From positions 1 through 43,962 of the forward strand of contig NZ_JACBGE010000034.1 in assembly GCF_021401345.1 (NCBI RefSeq): a stretch of 43,962 bases of DNA, written 5' to 3'. The translations under genes and the position numbers were made by a program. This stretch comes from Hydrogenophaga sp. NFH-34 (GTDB taxonomy: Bacteria > Pseudomonadota > Gammaproteobacteria > Burkholderiales > Burkholderiaceae_C). The notes below the pieces were generated by a model. It was not told the origin of the DNA. It did not search any database and was given only the letters and a program-made list of their open reading frames with translations. Every line of letters begins with the position of its first letter. Within the stretch, counting starts at the first letter, position 1. Positions 1 to 9,818 of this stretch are shown here, one piece after another.

Positions 1-16
1 GATTTTCGATAGCGTA

Positions 17-26
17 ACTGTACAGT
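17..26. repeat. 10-bp perfect palindrome in the AT-richer leader
   Basis: ACTGTACAGT is a perfect palindrome in the 269-base stretch before the first gene. That stretch is visibly less GC-rich than the rest of the window. It could be half of an operator, but no regulator can be named. I see no gene and no convincing promoter in bases 1-269. Confidence 0.3.
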
Positions 27-269
27 GAAGCGACAATGTTTGCAACACTGTTTTACGACTTCTGGCTGGCGTGACATACATCAGCCCATTGTTGGCGCCC
101 ACCCGCTTTTACGAATACCCGTTTTTTCATGCACGGGCGTCAGCACCGGGGTCGCGCCATAGGCCATTTCGCCTATTGCGAACACTTCGCTTTTGCCACA
201 CAGTGACGCACCTTTTGCCACTGGGCGAAGGCGGATGATCTGCAGCCGCCTCACCGCCGCCGCGCTCCG

Positions 270-1247
270 ATGAAAAACATACAACTGCTGCAGAACTGCC
301 TGACCGACACCCAGCTGGCCCACCTCATGCCGGGCTTCAAGGCCCTGGATTTTCGCCACAACCCCCGGCCGGAGTGCCGCGAGTTCCAGATCTTCGAAGC
401 CCTGATGGAGGCGGGCGTCCCCCAGTCCCACGACCTGCTCGGGGCGGTGTCCAGCCGGTTCCAGGCCAAAACCCGGTTGAATGGCCTCCAGGTGCGCCAG
501 TGGATCACCGCCCATCCGGGCTACGAGGTCTACGGTGTCCACCCCTGGCCCCAGTGGCAGTACCTGCATTTCAACAGTTTCGAGCGTGCCCACATCATTC
601 ACGGGCCGGACTTCACGGCCCGCACCCAGCAGGTGTTGGACGCGGCGCGAATCCCGATCAATGCCACCGCGCCAGGGCGCCAGCACAACCGCAACCTGTG
701 CATGAGCAGCTACTGGTTCGGCACGCCACGTTTCTGGGGCCGGTTCATGTCGGAACTGGTGCTGCCGATCATGCGCCTGAGCCCCCGCGAACTGGGCAGC
801 GAACTGCACGACTACCTGTATGGCAACCCACTGCCTTACTATGGCCTGTCCAATCACCGGGCCGGCGCCCTGCCCTTTGTGTTGGAGCGGCTCACCAGCC
901 TCTACATCGCAGCGGCTTTCCCCGGCCAGGCCCTGTATTACCAGCGCGATCTGCCGCAGATCCTGGAAAGCTGCCTGTTCCCCTTCGAGCGCGACCTGAT
1001 CACCCAGTTTCACACCCAGGTCGATGCCTGGGATGCGGCAGGCGTCTACGACACGGAAGCCATGCGCTACTTCGACCGGGCTTCCCGGCATGGGGCCCAC
1101 GGATGGCTGACCTACATGCTGATGCACCCGGTCAGCTTCGACCACGGCGACCCGCGCCCGCGCCTGCCCTGGTTTGCCAGACAGGCACCCGCGAGCACCT
1201 CGGTCACGCCGCGCCCGGCAGTCACCACGCCCGAAGAGGCATGGTGA
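270..1247 (+). CDS. Hypothetical protein, 325 aa, unrecognised family
   Basis: I do not recognise this protein. The chosen start begins MKNIQLLQN. There is no signal peptide or obvious transmembrane segment. The sequence is rich in aromatic residues and His, with a segment near residues 148-160 (SSYWFGTPRFWGRFM). This faintly recalls proteins found in polysaccharide biosynthesis clusters, where a YW..p.FW motif sits near the C-terminal half; that is only an impression. The last 25 residues are Pro/Ala/Thr-rich and look disordered. The gene stands alone: it is convergent with the desaturase downstream (27 bases apart) and is preceded by AT-richer DNA. Long open frames overlap it on both strands, as expected in GC-rich DNA, but this frame has the most plausible amino-acid composition. 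Confidence 0.7.
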   Translation: MKNIQLLQNCLTDTQLAHLMPGFKALDFRHNPRPECREFQIFEALMEAGVPQSHDLLGAVSSRFQAKTRLNGLQVRQWITAHPGYEVYGVHPWPQWQYLHFNSFERAHIIHGPDFTARTQQVLDAARIPINATAPGRQHNRNLCMSSYWFGTPRFWGRFMSELVLPIMRLSPRELGSELHDYLYGNPLPYYGLSNHRAGALPFVLERLTSLYIAAAFPGQALYYQRDLPQILESCLFPFERDLITQFHTQVDAWDAAGVYDTEAMRYFDRASRHGAHGWLTYMLMHPVSFDHGDPRPRLPWFARQAPASTSVTPRPAVTTPEEAW

Positions 1248-1274
1248 CGACAGGATCGCGGAACGGTCCCCGGA

Positions 1275-2498
1275 TCAGGCGTGCGCCGAACGCAGGCGCA
1301 CGGAGAAGTCCCGCAGCGCCGCGATGCCACTTTCTTCGGCGCGACGGCACCAGGCCTGCAGGTCGGCCGCCATCTGTTCGCGCGTGGCATGGGTGCCCGT
1401 CCAGAGGGCACGCAGCTCTTCGCGCATGGTCACCATCTTGTCGAGCACCGGATGCTCGGCACGGACCTGGGCCAGTTGCGGACGCACCTCGGCGGGAACC
1501 TTGTCGTCGTCACGGTGCAACCAGCGCCGCGCCGACTTCATCACGCCCGTGTCGGCACTGCGGGCCTTGAGGCCTTCCAGCTCGCGCTGGCAGGCAGCAC
1601 GCAACTCGACGGCGAAACCGGCCATGACCTCATAGCGGTTGGCGATGATGGCCTCCAGCGTCTTTTCATCCGCCACCGGCTTCACATCGCCGTATGCCAT
1701 CTTGGGCGGCACCTTCTTGGGATTGGCCAACCCGAGCAGCCCCAGCGCCCGGATATAGAACCAGCCGATATCGAATTCGTAGGGCTTGACCGAGAACTTG
1801 GCCGAGGTGGGATAGGTGTGGTGGTTGTTGTGCAGCTCTTCGCCGCCCACCACCAAGCCCCAGGGAAACACGTTGGTACTGGCATCGGTCGCTTCGAAAT
1901 TGCGATAACCCCAGTAGTGACCGATGCCGTTGATGACGCCCGCAGCCCAGAACGGAATCCAGAACATCTGGACGGCCCAGACCGTCAGACCCACGGCCCC
2001 GAACAGGACCACGTCCAGGATGAGCATCAGGCTCACCCCCAGCACCGGGAAGCGGGAGTACAGGTGGCGTTCGATCCAGTCATCGGGCGTACCGTGACCA
2101 AACCGGCTCAGCGTCTCGGCATTCTTGGCTTCGGCACGGTAGAGCTCGGCGCCCTCCCACATCACTTTCTGGATACCGAACACCTGCGGGCTGTGCGGGT
2201 CGTCCTCGCGCTCGCACTTGGCGTGGTGCTTGCGGTGGATGGCCGTCCACTCCTTGGTCACCATGCCGGTGGTCAGCCAGAGCCAGAAACGGAAAAAGTG
2301 CGCCGCCACCGGGTGCAGGTCCAGCGCCCGGTGCGCCGAATGGCGGTGCAGGTAGATGGTGACGCTGGCAATCGTGATGTGCGTGAGCACCAGGGTCACC
2401 AGCACAACCTGCCACCAGCTTGCACCGGTCAGACCTTGGTCCAGAAAGTGGACCACGCCGTCCCACAGGGTGGAAACAACGGTATCGGAGGTATTCAT
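1275..2498 (-). CDS. Membrane acyl-CoA / fatty acid desaturase (stearoyl-CoA 9-desaturase type)
   Basis: Integral-membrane di-iron desaturase that introduces a cis double bond into acyl chains and so adjusts membrane fluidity. All three histidine boxes are present: HRHSAH at residues 51-56, HRKHH at 88-92 and HNNHH at 223-227. There is an additional GHYWGYRN segment near 193-200, as in the delta-9 family. Hydrophobic stretches before box 1 (about 30-50) and around 152-190 fit the membrane hairpins. At 407 aa it is longer than the minimal 300-aa enzymes because of a hydrophilic C-terminal tail (from about 290). The start ATG has an AGGA motif 6 bases upstream. It is a single-gene unit; bases 2499-2662 upstream should hold its promoter, though I cannot place one firmly. 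Confidence 0.9.
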   Translation of the reverse strand: MNTSDTVVSTLWDGVVHFLDQGLTGASWWQVVLVTLVLTHITIASVTIYLHRHSAHRALDLHPVAAHFFRFWLWLTTGMVTKEWTAIHRKHHAKCEREDDPHSPQVFGIQKVMWEGAELYRAEAKNAETLSRFGHGTPDDWIERHLYSRFPVLGVSLMLILDVVLFGAVGLTVWAVQMFWIPFWAAGVINGIGHYWGYRNFEATDASTNVFPWGLVVGGEELHNNHHTYPTSAKFSVKPYEFDIGWFYIRALGLLGLANPKKVPPKMAYGDVKPVADEKTLEAIIANRYEVMAGFAVELRAACQRELEGLKARSADTGVMKSARRWLHRDDDKVPAEVRPQLAQVRAEHPVLDKMVTMREELRALWTGTHATREQMAADLQAWCRRAEESGIAALRDFSVRLRSAHA

Positions 2499-2662
2499 TC
2501 AGTTCCTAGCAGTTCGCCCAACGACGGCGAGGGGACAACCCGGCAGCGGCGGTCTGCGCGACCGGAAAACCACCGATTTTACCGACGGTACCATTGGGAA
2601 CCAAATCGGGCCAGCCGGTGGAAAACACGGGTAAGACCCGCCAGTTCCCGAAAAGTGCCGCC

Positions 2663-3922
2663 TCAAGGTTTGCGCTGCCAGACGGCGGCAAAAAAGCCGT
2701 CCGTCGCATGCCGGTGGGGCCACAGGCGCAGAAAACGCCCATCGACGCCCTGGCACAGCCGACCGGCGTCCGCCCCCGGCAGCAGCGCGGCCACCGGCTG
2801 CGCCACAAAGTCGGGATGCGCCTGGTCGAACGCCTCGGCCACCGCCTCGTTTTCCTGCGGCAGCAGGCTGCAGGTGGCGTAGACCAGACGCCCACCCGGC
2901 TTGAGCAGACGGGCCGCGCTGGCCAGGATGCGCTGTTGCAGCTCTGCCTGGGCAGCAATGGTGTCCGGCGTCTGGCGCCACTTGAGGTCCGGGCTGCGGC
3001 GCAGCGTGCCCAGGCCGGAACAGGGGGCGTCGACCAGCACCCGGTCGATCTTGCCGGCCAGGCGTTTGATGCGCTCGTCGCGTTCATGGGCAATGGCCAC
3101 CGGGTGCACATTGGACAGGCCGCTGCGCGCCAGCCGCGGCTTGATGGCGTCGAGCCGGTGCGCGGAGGTGTCGAAGGCGTAGAGCCGGCCGGTGTTTTTC
3201 ATGGCGGCGCCAATGGCCAGGGTTTTGCCACCGGCTCCGGCACAGAAATCGGCCACCATCTCGCCGCGCTTGGCGTCCAGCAGCAAAGCCAGCAGTTGCG
3301 AACCCTCGTCCTGCACCTCGACCTCGCCGCTGGTGAAGGCTGGCAGTTTGTACAGGGATGGCTTGCCCTGCAAGCGGATGCCCAGTGGCGCATAGGGCGT
3401 CGGGTCCGCCACCAGCCCAGCTGCGCGCAACTCGGCCAGCACGGCCTCGCGTTTCTTCTTCAGGGCATTGACGCGCAGATCCAGCGGTGCGGGCGACAGC
3501 AGGCTGGCCGCGAGCGCGTCGAATTCGTCGCCCACCTGCTCGCGCAGCGCGGCAGCCAGCCATTCGGGCAGGTTGTGGCGGTGCGGTGCCAGCAGGTCGG
3601 CATCACCGGCCTTGGCACAGGCATCGAGCCAGCTCTTTTCGGCGTCGTTGAGCGCACTTTTGAGGAAGTCGCGATCGCCCGGGAAGCCCAGAATGGCCAG
3701 GCGCCGCCATTTGGAACCGCTCCCTGAGCGCGCCAGGCCCTCGAATTTCAGCCGCTCGCGCAGCACCGCAAACACGGTGTCGGACAAGGTGGCCCGCTCG
3801 CGCGGGCCCAGGGCCTTGTTCTCGCGGAAATGGCGCGCCACCACGGCGTCGGCCGGGTGATCGAATTTGAAGACTTTTTCAATGAGGCTGGCGCTTTCGT
3901 CCAGCAGGGCTTTCGGGTGCAT
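2663..3922 (-). CDS. RsmB/NOP-family SAM-dependent RNA m5C methyltransferase
   Basis: Predicted RNA cytosine-C5 methyltransferase of 419 aa. An N-terminal NusB-like helical region (about 1-140) precedes the Rossmann methyltransferase domain. The SAM-binding loop DFCAGAGGKT is at 225-234. The two cysteines typical of this class are in PCSG (Cys301, motif IV) and TCS (Cys351, motif VI, the nucleophile in the family). I chose the ATG giving MHPKALLDES; the open frame continues upstream into prfC on the other strand but those residues do not look like protein. The gene is divergent from prfC, with 34 bases between the two start codons. Many Burkholderiales also carry a second, canonical rsmB beside fmt, so I leave the symbol blank. 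The target could be 16S rRNA C967 or another site. Confidence 0.9.
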   Translation of the reverse strand: MHPKALLDESASLIEKVFKFDHPADAVVARHFRENKALGPRERATLSDTVFAVLRERLKFEGLARSGSGSKWRRLAILGFPGDRDFLKSALNDAEKSWLDACAKAGDADLLAPHRHNLPEWLAAALREQVGDEFDALAASLLSPAPLDLRVNALKKKREAVLAELRAAGLVADPTPYAPLGIRLQGKPSLYKLPAFTSGEVEVQDEGSQLLALLLDAKRGEMVADFCAGAGGKTLAIGAAMKNTGRLYAFDTSAHRLDAIKPRLARSGLSNVHPVAIAHERDERIKRLAGKIDRVLVDAPCSGLGTLRRSPDLKWRQTPDTIAAQAELQQRILASAARLLKPGGRLVYATCSLLPQENEAVAEAFDQAHPDFVAQPVAALLPGADAGRLCQGVDGRFLRLWPHRHATDGFFAAVWQRKP

Positions 3923-3956
3923 CCTGACATTGTCCCACCGGGGATAATCGAAGGCT

Positions 3957-5575
<1,619 letters not shown>

Positions 5576-5576
<1 letters not shown>

Positions 5577-5827
5577 TGGCAGCGGCAGGCGCGCCCGGCA
5601 TGCGCCCTGAAGACCTGGAGCGCCTGTTCAGCGTGAAGATGCCCTACGGTAAGTACCAGGGCCGCGCCATTGCCGACCTGCCCGGCAACTACCTGAACTG
5701 GTTTGCTCGCGAGGGTTTCCCCCGCGGCGACCTGGGGCGCCTCATCGCGCTGATGCACGAAATCGACCACAACGGCCTGGGCGAGTTGCTCGCGCCACTG
5801 CGGGCGCGCCACCGCCCGCCCGGCTGA
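5576..5827 (+). CDS. DUF3820-like small protein, 83 aa
   Basis: Short protein beginning MAAAGAPGMRPEDLERL. The core (residues about 22-60) contains MPYGKYQGRAIADLP followed by YLNWFAREGFP. This is the pattern of the DUF3820 family, annotated in some genomes as a putative quorum-sensing-regulated virulence factor; its biochemical role is unknown. Its ATG shares the last A of the prfC stop codon, so translation is almost certainly coupled to RF3. An internal Met at residue 9 is an alternative start. It ends 7 bases from the convergent purN stop codon. Confidence 0.85.
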
Positions 5828-5834
5828 GGCCGGT

Positions 5835-6416
5835 TCAGGCCGCGATCAGGCGCTCGACCACTTTCGGGTAAATCTGGTGCTCCTGCGCCAGCACGCGTGC
5901 GGCCAGCGCCTCGGGCGTGTCGCCCGGCAACACGGGCACCACGGCCTGGTCGAGGTATTCGCCGTGGTCCAGCTCGGCCGTCACGCGGTGCACCGTGCAA
6001 CCCGCAAAGCGGCAGCCGGCTTCGATGGCGCGCCGATGGGTGTGCAGGCCCGGAAAGGCCGGCAGCAGGCTGGGGTGGATGTTGACCAGCCGCCCCGCGT
6101 AATGCTGGACAAAACCGGGCGTGAGAATGCGCATGAAACCCGCCAGCACCACCAGCGCCGGGTGGTGGCGGTCGATCTCGGCCATCAGCGCCGCGTCGAA
6201 GGCCTCGCGCGAATCGAAGGTCTTGTGGTCCAGCGCGGCGGTGGGGATCCGGTGCTCGCGGGCCATCGCCAGGCCGGCTGCATCCGACCTGTTGCTGACG
6301 ACAGCCGCCACGCGGGCGCCATGGCGCTCGGCCCAGCGCTCTTTGAGGGACGCATTGACGATGGCGGCCATGTTGGAGCCGCTGCCAGAGATGAGAATGA
6401 CGATGTTTTTGTCCAC
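5835..6416 (-). CDS. purN: Phosphoribosylglycinamide formyltransferase (GART)
   Basis: Transfers a formyl group from 10-formyl-tetrahydrofolate to GAR in de novo purine synthesis. The 193-aa protein has the phosphate loop GSGSN at 10-14, the folate-binding GFMRIL segment and the active-site region VNIHPSLLPAFPG. A conserved Asp follows in the LDHGEYLDQ region. No ATG fits the N-terminus. The best start is GTG at 6416 (GTG GAC AAA AAC, read as MDKNIVILIS), because earlier codons do not resemble the family. It is divergent from yceH, with 54 bases between the starts. Confidence 0.95.
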   Translation of the reverse strand: MDKNIVILISGSGSNMAAIVNASLKERWAERHGARVAAVVSNRSDAAGLAMAREHRIPTAALDHKTFDSREAFDAALMAEIDRHHPALVVLAGFMRILTPGFVQHYAGRLVNIHPSLLPAFPGLHTHRRAIEAGCRFAGCTVHRVTAELDHGEYLDQAVVPVLPGDTPEALAARVLAQEHQIYPKVVERLIAA

Positions 6417-6470
6417 GGCCCTGATTGCAGCCACCCGCCAGTCGGGGCCGCCAAGTGTAGCGACCCGCCC

Positions 6471-7142
6471 ATGACCCTCGACTTCCGCACCCGCCCCCTT
6501 TCCCCCGCCGAAGCCCGCGTGCTGGCCACCCTGATGGAGAAAGCCCGCACCGTGCCCGACAGCTACCCGCTGTCGCTCAACAGCCTGCAAAGCGGCTGCA
6601 ACCAGAAATCGTCGCGCGAGCCGGTGATGAATCTCGGCGAAGCCGAGATCACCGACGCCATCGACGGCCTGCGCGACCTCAGCCTGGTGATCGAATCCAG
6701 CGGCAACCGCGTGCCGCGCTATGAACACAACTTCCAGCGGGCCGTGGGCGTGCCCGAACAGTCGGCCGTGCTGCTGGGCTTGCTGATGCTGCGCGGCCCG
6801 CAGACGGCGGGCGAGTTGCGCACCAACGCCGACCGCTGGTACAGGTTCCTGGACATCGCCTCCGTCGACGCCTTCCTCGACGAACTGCAGGAACGTGCCG
6901 AGGAAAAAGGCGGGCCGCTGGTGGTCAAGCTGCCCCGCGCGCCAGGCGCCCGCGAACAACGCTGGGCGCACTTGCTGTGCGGCCCGCTGGACCTCTCATC
7001 GCCGGCAGCGAGCAGCGCCCCAGCCGGCGATACCGCGCTGGCCGAGCGCGTGGCCACCCTGGAGAACACCGTTGCCACCCTCCAGGCCCAACTGGCCGAT
7101 CTGCGCGAACAACTGGGCATGTCGCAGCCCGGACAGCCCTAA
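6471..7142 (+). CDS. yceH: YceH family protein (UPF0502/DUF480)
   Basis: Conserved protein of 223 aa made of two winged-helix-like domains (about residues 8-90 and 95-175). It includes the family segments LSPAEARVLATLMEKA near the N-terminus, YPLSLNSLQSGCNQKSSREP near 35-55, and LLMLRGPQTAGELR near 103-116. The C-terminal 30 residues form a predicted coiled coil (LAERVATLENTVATLQAQL). Function is not established; the fold suggests nucleic-acid binding. The first Met (MTLDFRTRPLSP) is the natural start. It is divergent from purN. Confidence 0.92.
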   Translation: MTLDFRTRPLSPAEARVLATLMEKARTVPDSYPLSLNSLQSGCNQKSSREPVMNLGEAEITDAIDGLRDLSLVIESSGNRVPRYEHNFQRAVGVPEQSAVLLGLLMLRGPQTAGELRTNADRWYRFLDIASVDAFLDELQERAEEKGGPLVVKLPRAPGAREQRWAHLLCGPLDLSSPAASSAPAGDTALAERVATLENTVATLQAQLADLREQLGMSQPGQP

Positions 7143-7220
7143 AACGAACGGCCGTGCGAAACTCCGCGGATCGGGCCGCCACCGCCGGCGGCTGTCGATC
7201 ACCCGACCACGGAGACAAGC

Positions 7221-8402
7221 ATGGATTTGGCATTCACGCCGGAAGAACTGGCATTCCGCGATCAGATTCGCAGTTGGGTCAAAGCCAACCTGCCTGCGGA
7301 CATTGCCCACAAGGTCCACAACGCCCTGCGCCTCTCACGCGACGACATGCAGCGCTGGGCCAAGATCCTGGGCAGCAAGGGCTGGCTGGGTTATGGATGG
7401 CCCAAGGAATTCGGCGGCCCCGGCTGGACCGCCGTGCAGAAACACCTGTTCGAAGAGGAATGCGCCCTGGCCGGCGCGCCGCGCATCGTGCCTTTCGGGC
7501 CGGTGATGGTGGCCCCGGTGATCATGGCCTTTGGCAATGCCGAACAGCACCAGCGTTTTCTGCCTGGCATCGCCAGCGGTGAAGTGTGGTGGAGCCAGGG
7601 CTACAGCGAACCGGGTTCGGGTTCGGACCTGGCCTCGGTCAAAACGCGCGCCGAACGCCAGGGCGACCACTACCTCGTCAACGGCCAGAAGACCTGGACC
7701 ACGCTGGGCCAGTACGGCGAGTGGATCTTCTGCCTGGTGCGCACCAGCACCGAAGGCAAGCCGCAGACCGGCATCAGCTTTCTGCTGATCGACATGAAGT
7801 CACCCGGCGTGACGGTGCGGCCGATCAAGCTGCTCGACGGGGAGTGCGAGGTCAACGAAGTCTTCTTCGACAACGTCAAGGTACCGGCCGAAAACCTGAT
7901 CGGCGAGGAAAACAAGGGCTGGACCTACGCCAAGCACCTGCTCAGCCACGAGCGCACCAACATCGCCGACGTCAACCGCGCCAAGCGCGAGCTGGAGCGC
8001 CTCAAGCGCATCGCCAAGGCCGAGGGCGTCTGGGACGACGCGCGGTTCCGGGATCAGATCGCGCTGCTCGAAGTCGACATCGTGGCGCTGGAAATGCTCG
8101 TGCTGCGCGTGCTCTCGGCCGAAAAATCGGGCAAGAACCCGCTGGACATTGCCGGCCTGCTCAAGATCAAGGGCAGCGAAATCCAGCAGCGCTACGCCGA
8201 GTTGATGATGCTGGCCGCCGGCCCGTTCAGCCTGCCCTTTATCGAAGAAGCCATGGAAGCCGGCTGGCAGGGCAACTTCCCGGGTGGCGTGGTGGCCAAC
8301 GCGCCGCTGGCGTCGACCTACTTCAACATGCGCAAGACCACCATCTACGGCGGCTCCAACGAAGTGCAGCGCAACATCGTCGCGCAGACGGTGCTGGGAT
8401 GA
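7221..8402 (+). CDS. Acyl-CoA dehydrogenase, pimeloyl-CoA dehydrogenase large-subunit (PimC) type
   Basis: FAD-dependent alpha,beta-dehydrogenase of acyl-CoA, 393 aa. The N-terminal helical domain begins MDLAFTPEELAFRDQIR. The middle beta domain has GYSEPGSGSDLAS near 130-142 and the C-terminal domain ends IYGGSNEVQRNIVAQ. The MCAD-type catalytic glutamate (YEG) is replaced by glycine here (Tyr376-Gly377-Gly378). Glu244 in SHERTNIA lines up by eye with the isovaleryl-CoA-dehydrogenase-type catalytic glutamate. A GGAG ribosome-binding site lies 6-7 bases before the ATG. It probably forms an operon, and perhaps a complex, with the next acyl-CoA dehydrogenase. The likely substrate is a dicarboxyl-CoA or medium-chain acyl-CoA. 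Confidence 0.9.
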   Translation: MDLAFTPEELAFRDQIRSWVKANLPADIAHKVHNALRLSRDDMQRWAKILGSKGWLGYGWPKEFGGPGWTAVQKHLFEEECALAGAPRIVPFGPVMVAPVIMAFGNAEQHQRFLPGIASGEVWWSQGYSEPGSGSDLASVKTRAERQGDHYLVNGQKTWTTLGQYGEWIFCLVRTSTEGKPQTGISFLLIDMKSPGVTVRPIKLLDGECEVNEVFFDNVKVPAENLIGEENKGWTYAKHLLSHERTNIADVNRAKRELERLKRIAKAEGVWDDARFRDQIALLEVDIVALEMLVLRVLSAEKSGKNPLDIAGLLKIKGSEIQQRYAELMMLAAGPFSLPFIEEAMEAGWQGNFPGGVVANAPLASTYFNMRKTTIYGGSNEVQRNIVAQTVLG

Positions 8403-8409
8403 TTTTCCG

Positions 8410-8475
8410 CCGGGCCGCCCCTGGGAAAATCGCGCCCCCTTGGGGGGGCAGCGAACCCGGGGTGAGCGTGGGGGC
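8410..8475 (+). repeat. Dispersed G-rich repeat, copy 1 (between the acyl-CoA dehydrogenases)
   Basis: Begins CCGGGCCGCCCC, has the core GGGGGGCAGCGAACC, and ends GTGAGCGTGGGGGC. Two related copies lie at 32971-33041 and 36005-36074, all in the same orientation. The central CCCCCTTGGGGGG can form a hairpin. The copy fills most of the 93-base gap between the two genes and ends just before the ribosome-binding site of the second. Confidence 0.75.
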
Positions 8476-8495
8476 TCAAATTTCTGGAGATTCAC

Positions 8496-9611
8496 ATGGA
8501 CTTCAATTTTTCCGACGACCAGGAACAGCTGCGCGACGCGGTGCGCAAATGGGTCGACAAGGGCTACGATTTCGAGCGCCGCCGTGGCATCGTCAAGGCG
8601 GGCGGGTTTGACCGCGCGGCGTACAACGAACTGGCCGAACTCGGTCTGGGTGGCCTGTACATCGGCGAAGACGACGGCGGCCTGGGCATGGGCCCGGTCG
8701 AGGGCATGGTGGTGATGGAAGAGCTGGGCCGCGGCATCGTGCTGGAGCCGCTGGCGCAGACCCTGATCACCGGCGGCGTGATCGGCGCTTACGGCGGCAC
8801 CGAGGTGAAGGCCGCCTGGCTGCCGAAGATCGCGACGGGCGAGGCCCTGGTGGTGCTGGCGCAGCAGGAGCGTGGGGCGCGGTACCGGCTCGACGTCTGC
8901 AAGACCACGGCCACCCAGACCGGCAGTGGCTGGACGGTCAGCGGCACCAAGAGCGTGGTGCCCGCCGGTGATCAGGCCGATGCGTTCCTCGTGCCCGCCA
9001 CCGCCCACGGCAAGATCGCCCTCTTCCTGGTCGAGCGCAGCGCCAGCGGCGTGAGCACACAAGGCTACGGCACGCAGGACGGCGGTCGCGCGGCCGAGGT
9101 GACGCTGCAGAACGCGCCCGCCACCCTGGTGACCTCCGACGGCCTGCCGGCGCTGGAGCACGCGGTGGACATCGGCATCGCCGCCATCTGCGCCGAAGCC
9201 GTGGGCGTGATGGACAAGACCATCGCGGTGACGGCGGAATACCTGAACACGCGCAAGCAGTTCGGCGTGGTCATCGGCAGCTTCCAGGCCTTGCGCCACC
9301 GCATCGCCGACATGAAGATGCAGCTCGAACTGGCCCGGTCGATGAGCTATTACGCCAGCCTCAAGCTCAATGCCCCGGCCGACGAGCGCCGCCGCGCGCT
9401 CTCGCGCGCCAAGGTGCAACTGGGCCAGAGCATGCGCTACGTGGGCCAGCAGGCGGTGCAGCTGCATGGCGGCATCGGCGTGACCGACGAGTACATCGTC
9501 AGCCACTACTTCAAGAAGCTCACCCAGCTGGAAATGACCTTCGGCGACACCCTGCACCACCTGGGCGAGGTGTCGGCGCGCATGGAGGACACGGCCGGGG
9601 TGTTTTCCTGA
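8496..9611 (+). CDS. Acyl-CoA dehydrogenase, pimeloyl-CoA dehydrogenase small-subunit (PimD) type
   Basis: Second acyl-CoA-dehydrogenase-family protein, 371 aa, beginning MDFNFSDDQEQLRDAVRKW. The C-terminal domain has RKQFGVVIGSFQ near 250 and the flavin/CoA-side segment QLHGGIGVTDEY near 320-332. The end of the protein (Leu345-Glu-Met-Thr-Phe-Gly-Asp351) lacks the MCAD YEG glutamate. The position matching the isovaleryl-CoA-dehydrogenase glutamate reads Gly by eye. This suggests a partner subunit of the preceding enzyme rather than an independent dehydrogenase. A GGAG motif lies upstream of the ATG. Intergenic repeats flank it on both sides. Confidence 0.88.
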   Translation: MDFNFSDDQEQLRDAVRKWVDKGYDFERRRGIVKAGGFDRAAYNELAELGLGGLYIGEDDGGLGMGPVEGMVVMEELGRGIVLEPLAQTLITGGVIGAYGGTEVKAAWLPKIATGEALVVLAQQERGARYRLDVCKTTATQTGSGWTVSGTKSVVPAGDQADAFLVPATAHGKIALFLVERSASGVSTQGYGTQDGGRAAEVTLQNAPATLVTSDGLPALEHAVDIGIAAICAEAVGVMDKTIAVTAEYLNTRKQFGVVIGSFQALRHRIADMKMQLELARSMSYYASLKLNAPADERRRALSRAKVQLGQSMRYVGQQAVQLHGGIGVTDEYIVSHYFKKLTQLEMTFGDTLHHLGEVSARMEDTAGVFS

Positions 9612-9615
9612 ACAC

Positions 9616-9705
9616 CCCCCTGCGCCGCTGACGCGGCTTCCTCCCGCTCTGGCGCGCCGCAACGCGGCGCTGGGCAGGGGGACGGCGCCTGGCCGGCGAA
9701 GCCGG
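9616..9705. repeat. Multi-hairpin intergenic element (REP/cruciform-like)
   Basis: CCCCCTGC (9616-9623) pairs with GCAGGGGG (9674-9681). This outer stem encloses two hairpins: GCCGC/GCGGC (9624-9628 with 9633-9637) and GCGCCGC/GCGGCGC (9654-9660 with 9664-9670). A third hairpin, CCGGC-GAA-GCCGG, follows at 9693-9705. There is no run of T, so it is not a classical terminator. It occupies much of the 207-base gap after the second acyl-CoA dehydrogenase; I see no gene there. Confidence 0.65.
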
Positions 9706-9818
9706 ACCCTCGTCGCCCTGGTGGCGCAGACACTTGGCGCCGGACAGGGAGATGGGCTCCTGCGCCACTTTCACCCTGCTCTCTTCGGGGCAGCGGCAGC
9801 CCACCTATCATCCGCGCC

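Noticed and set aside
17..26. Possible LexA (SOS) box in ACTGTACAGT
   Set aside because: The CTG and CAG halves are two bases apart, not the ten needed for the LexA motif.
7800..9662. 620-codon open frame on the minus strand across the acyl-CoA dehydrogenase genes
   Set aside because: It is a shadow of two clearly real plus-strand genes in GC-rich DNA; composition is His/Gln/Ala/Gly-rich with no domain.
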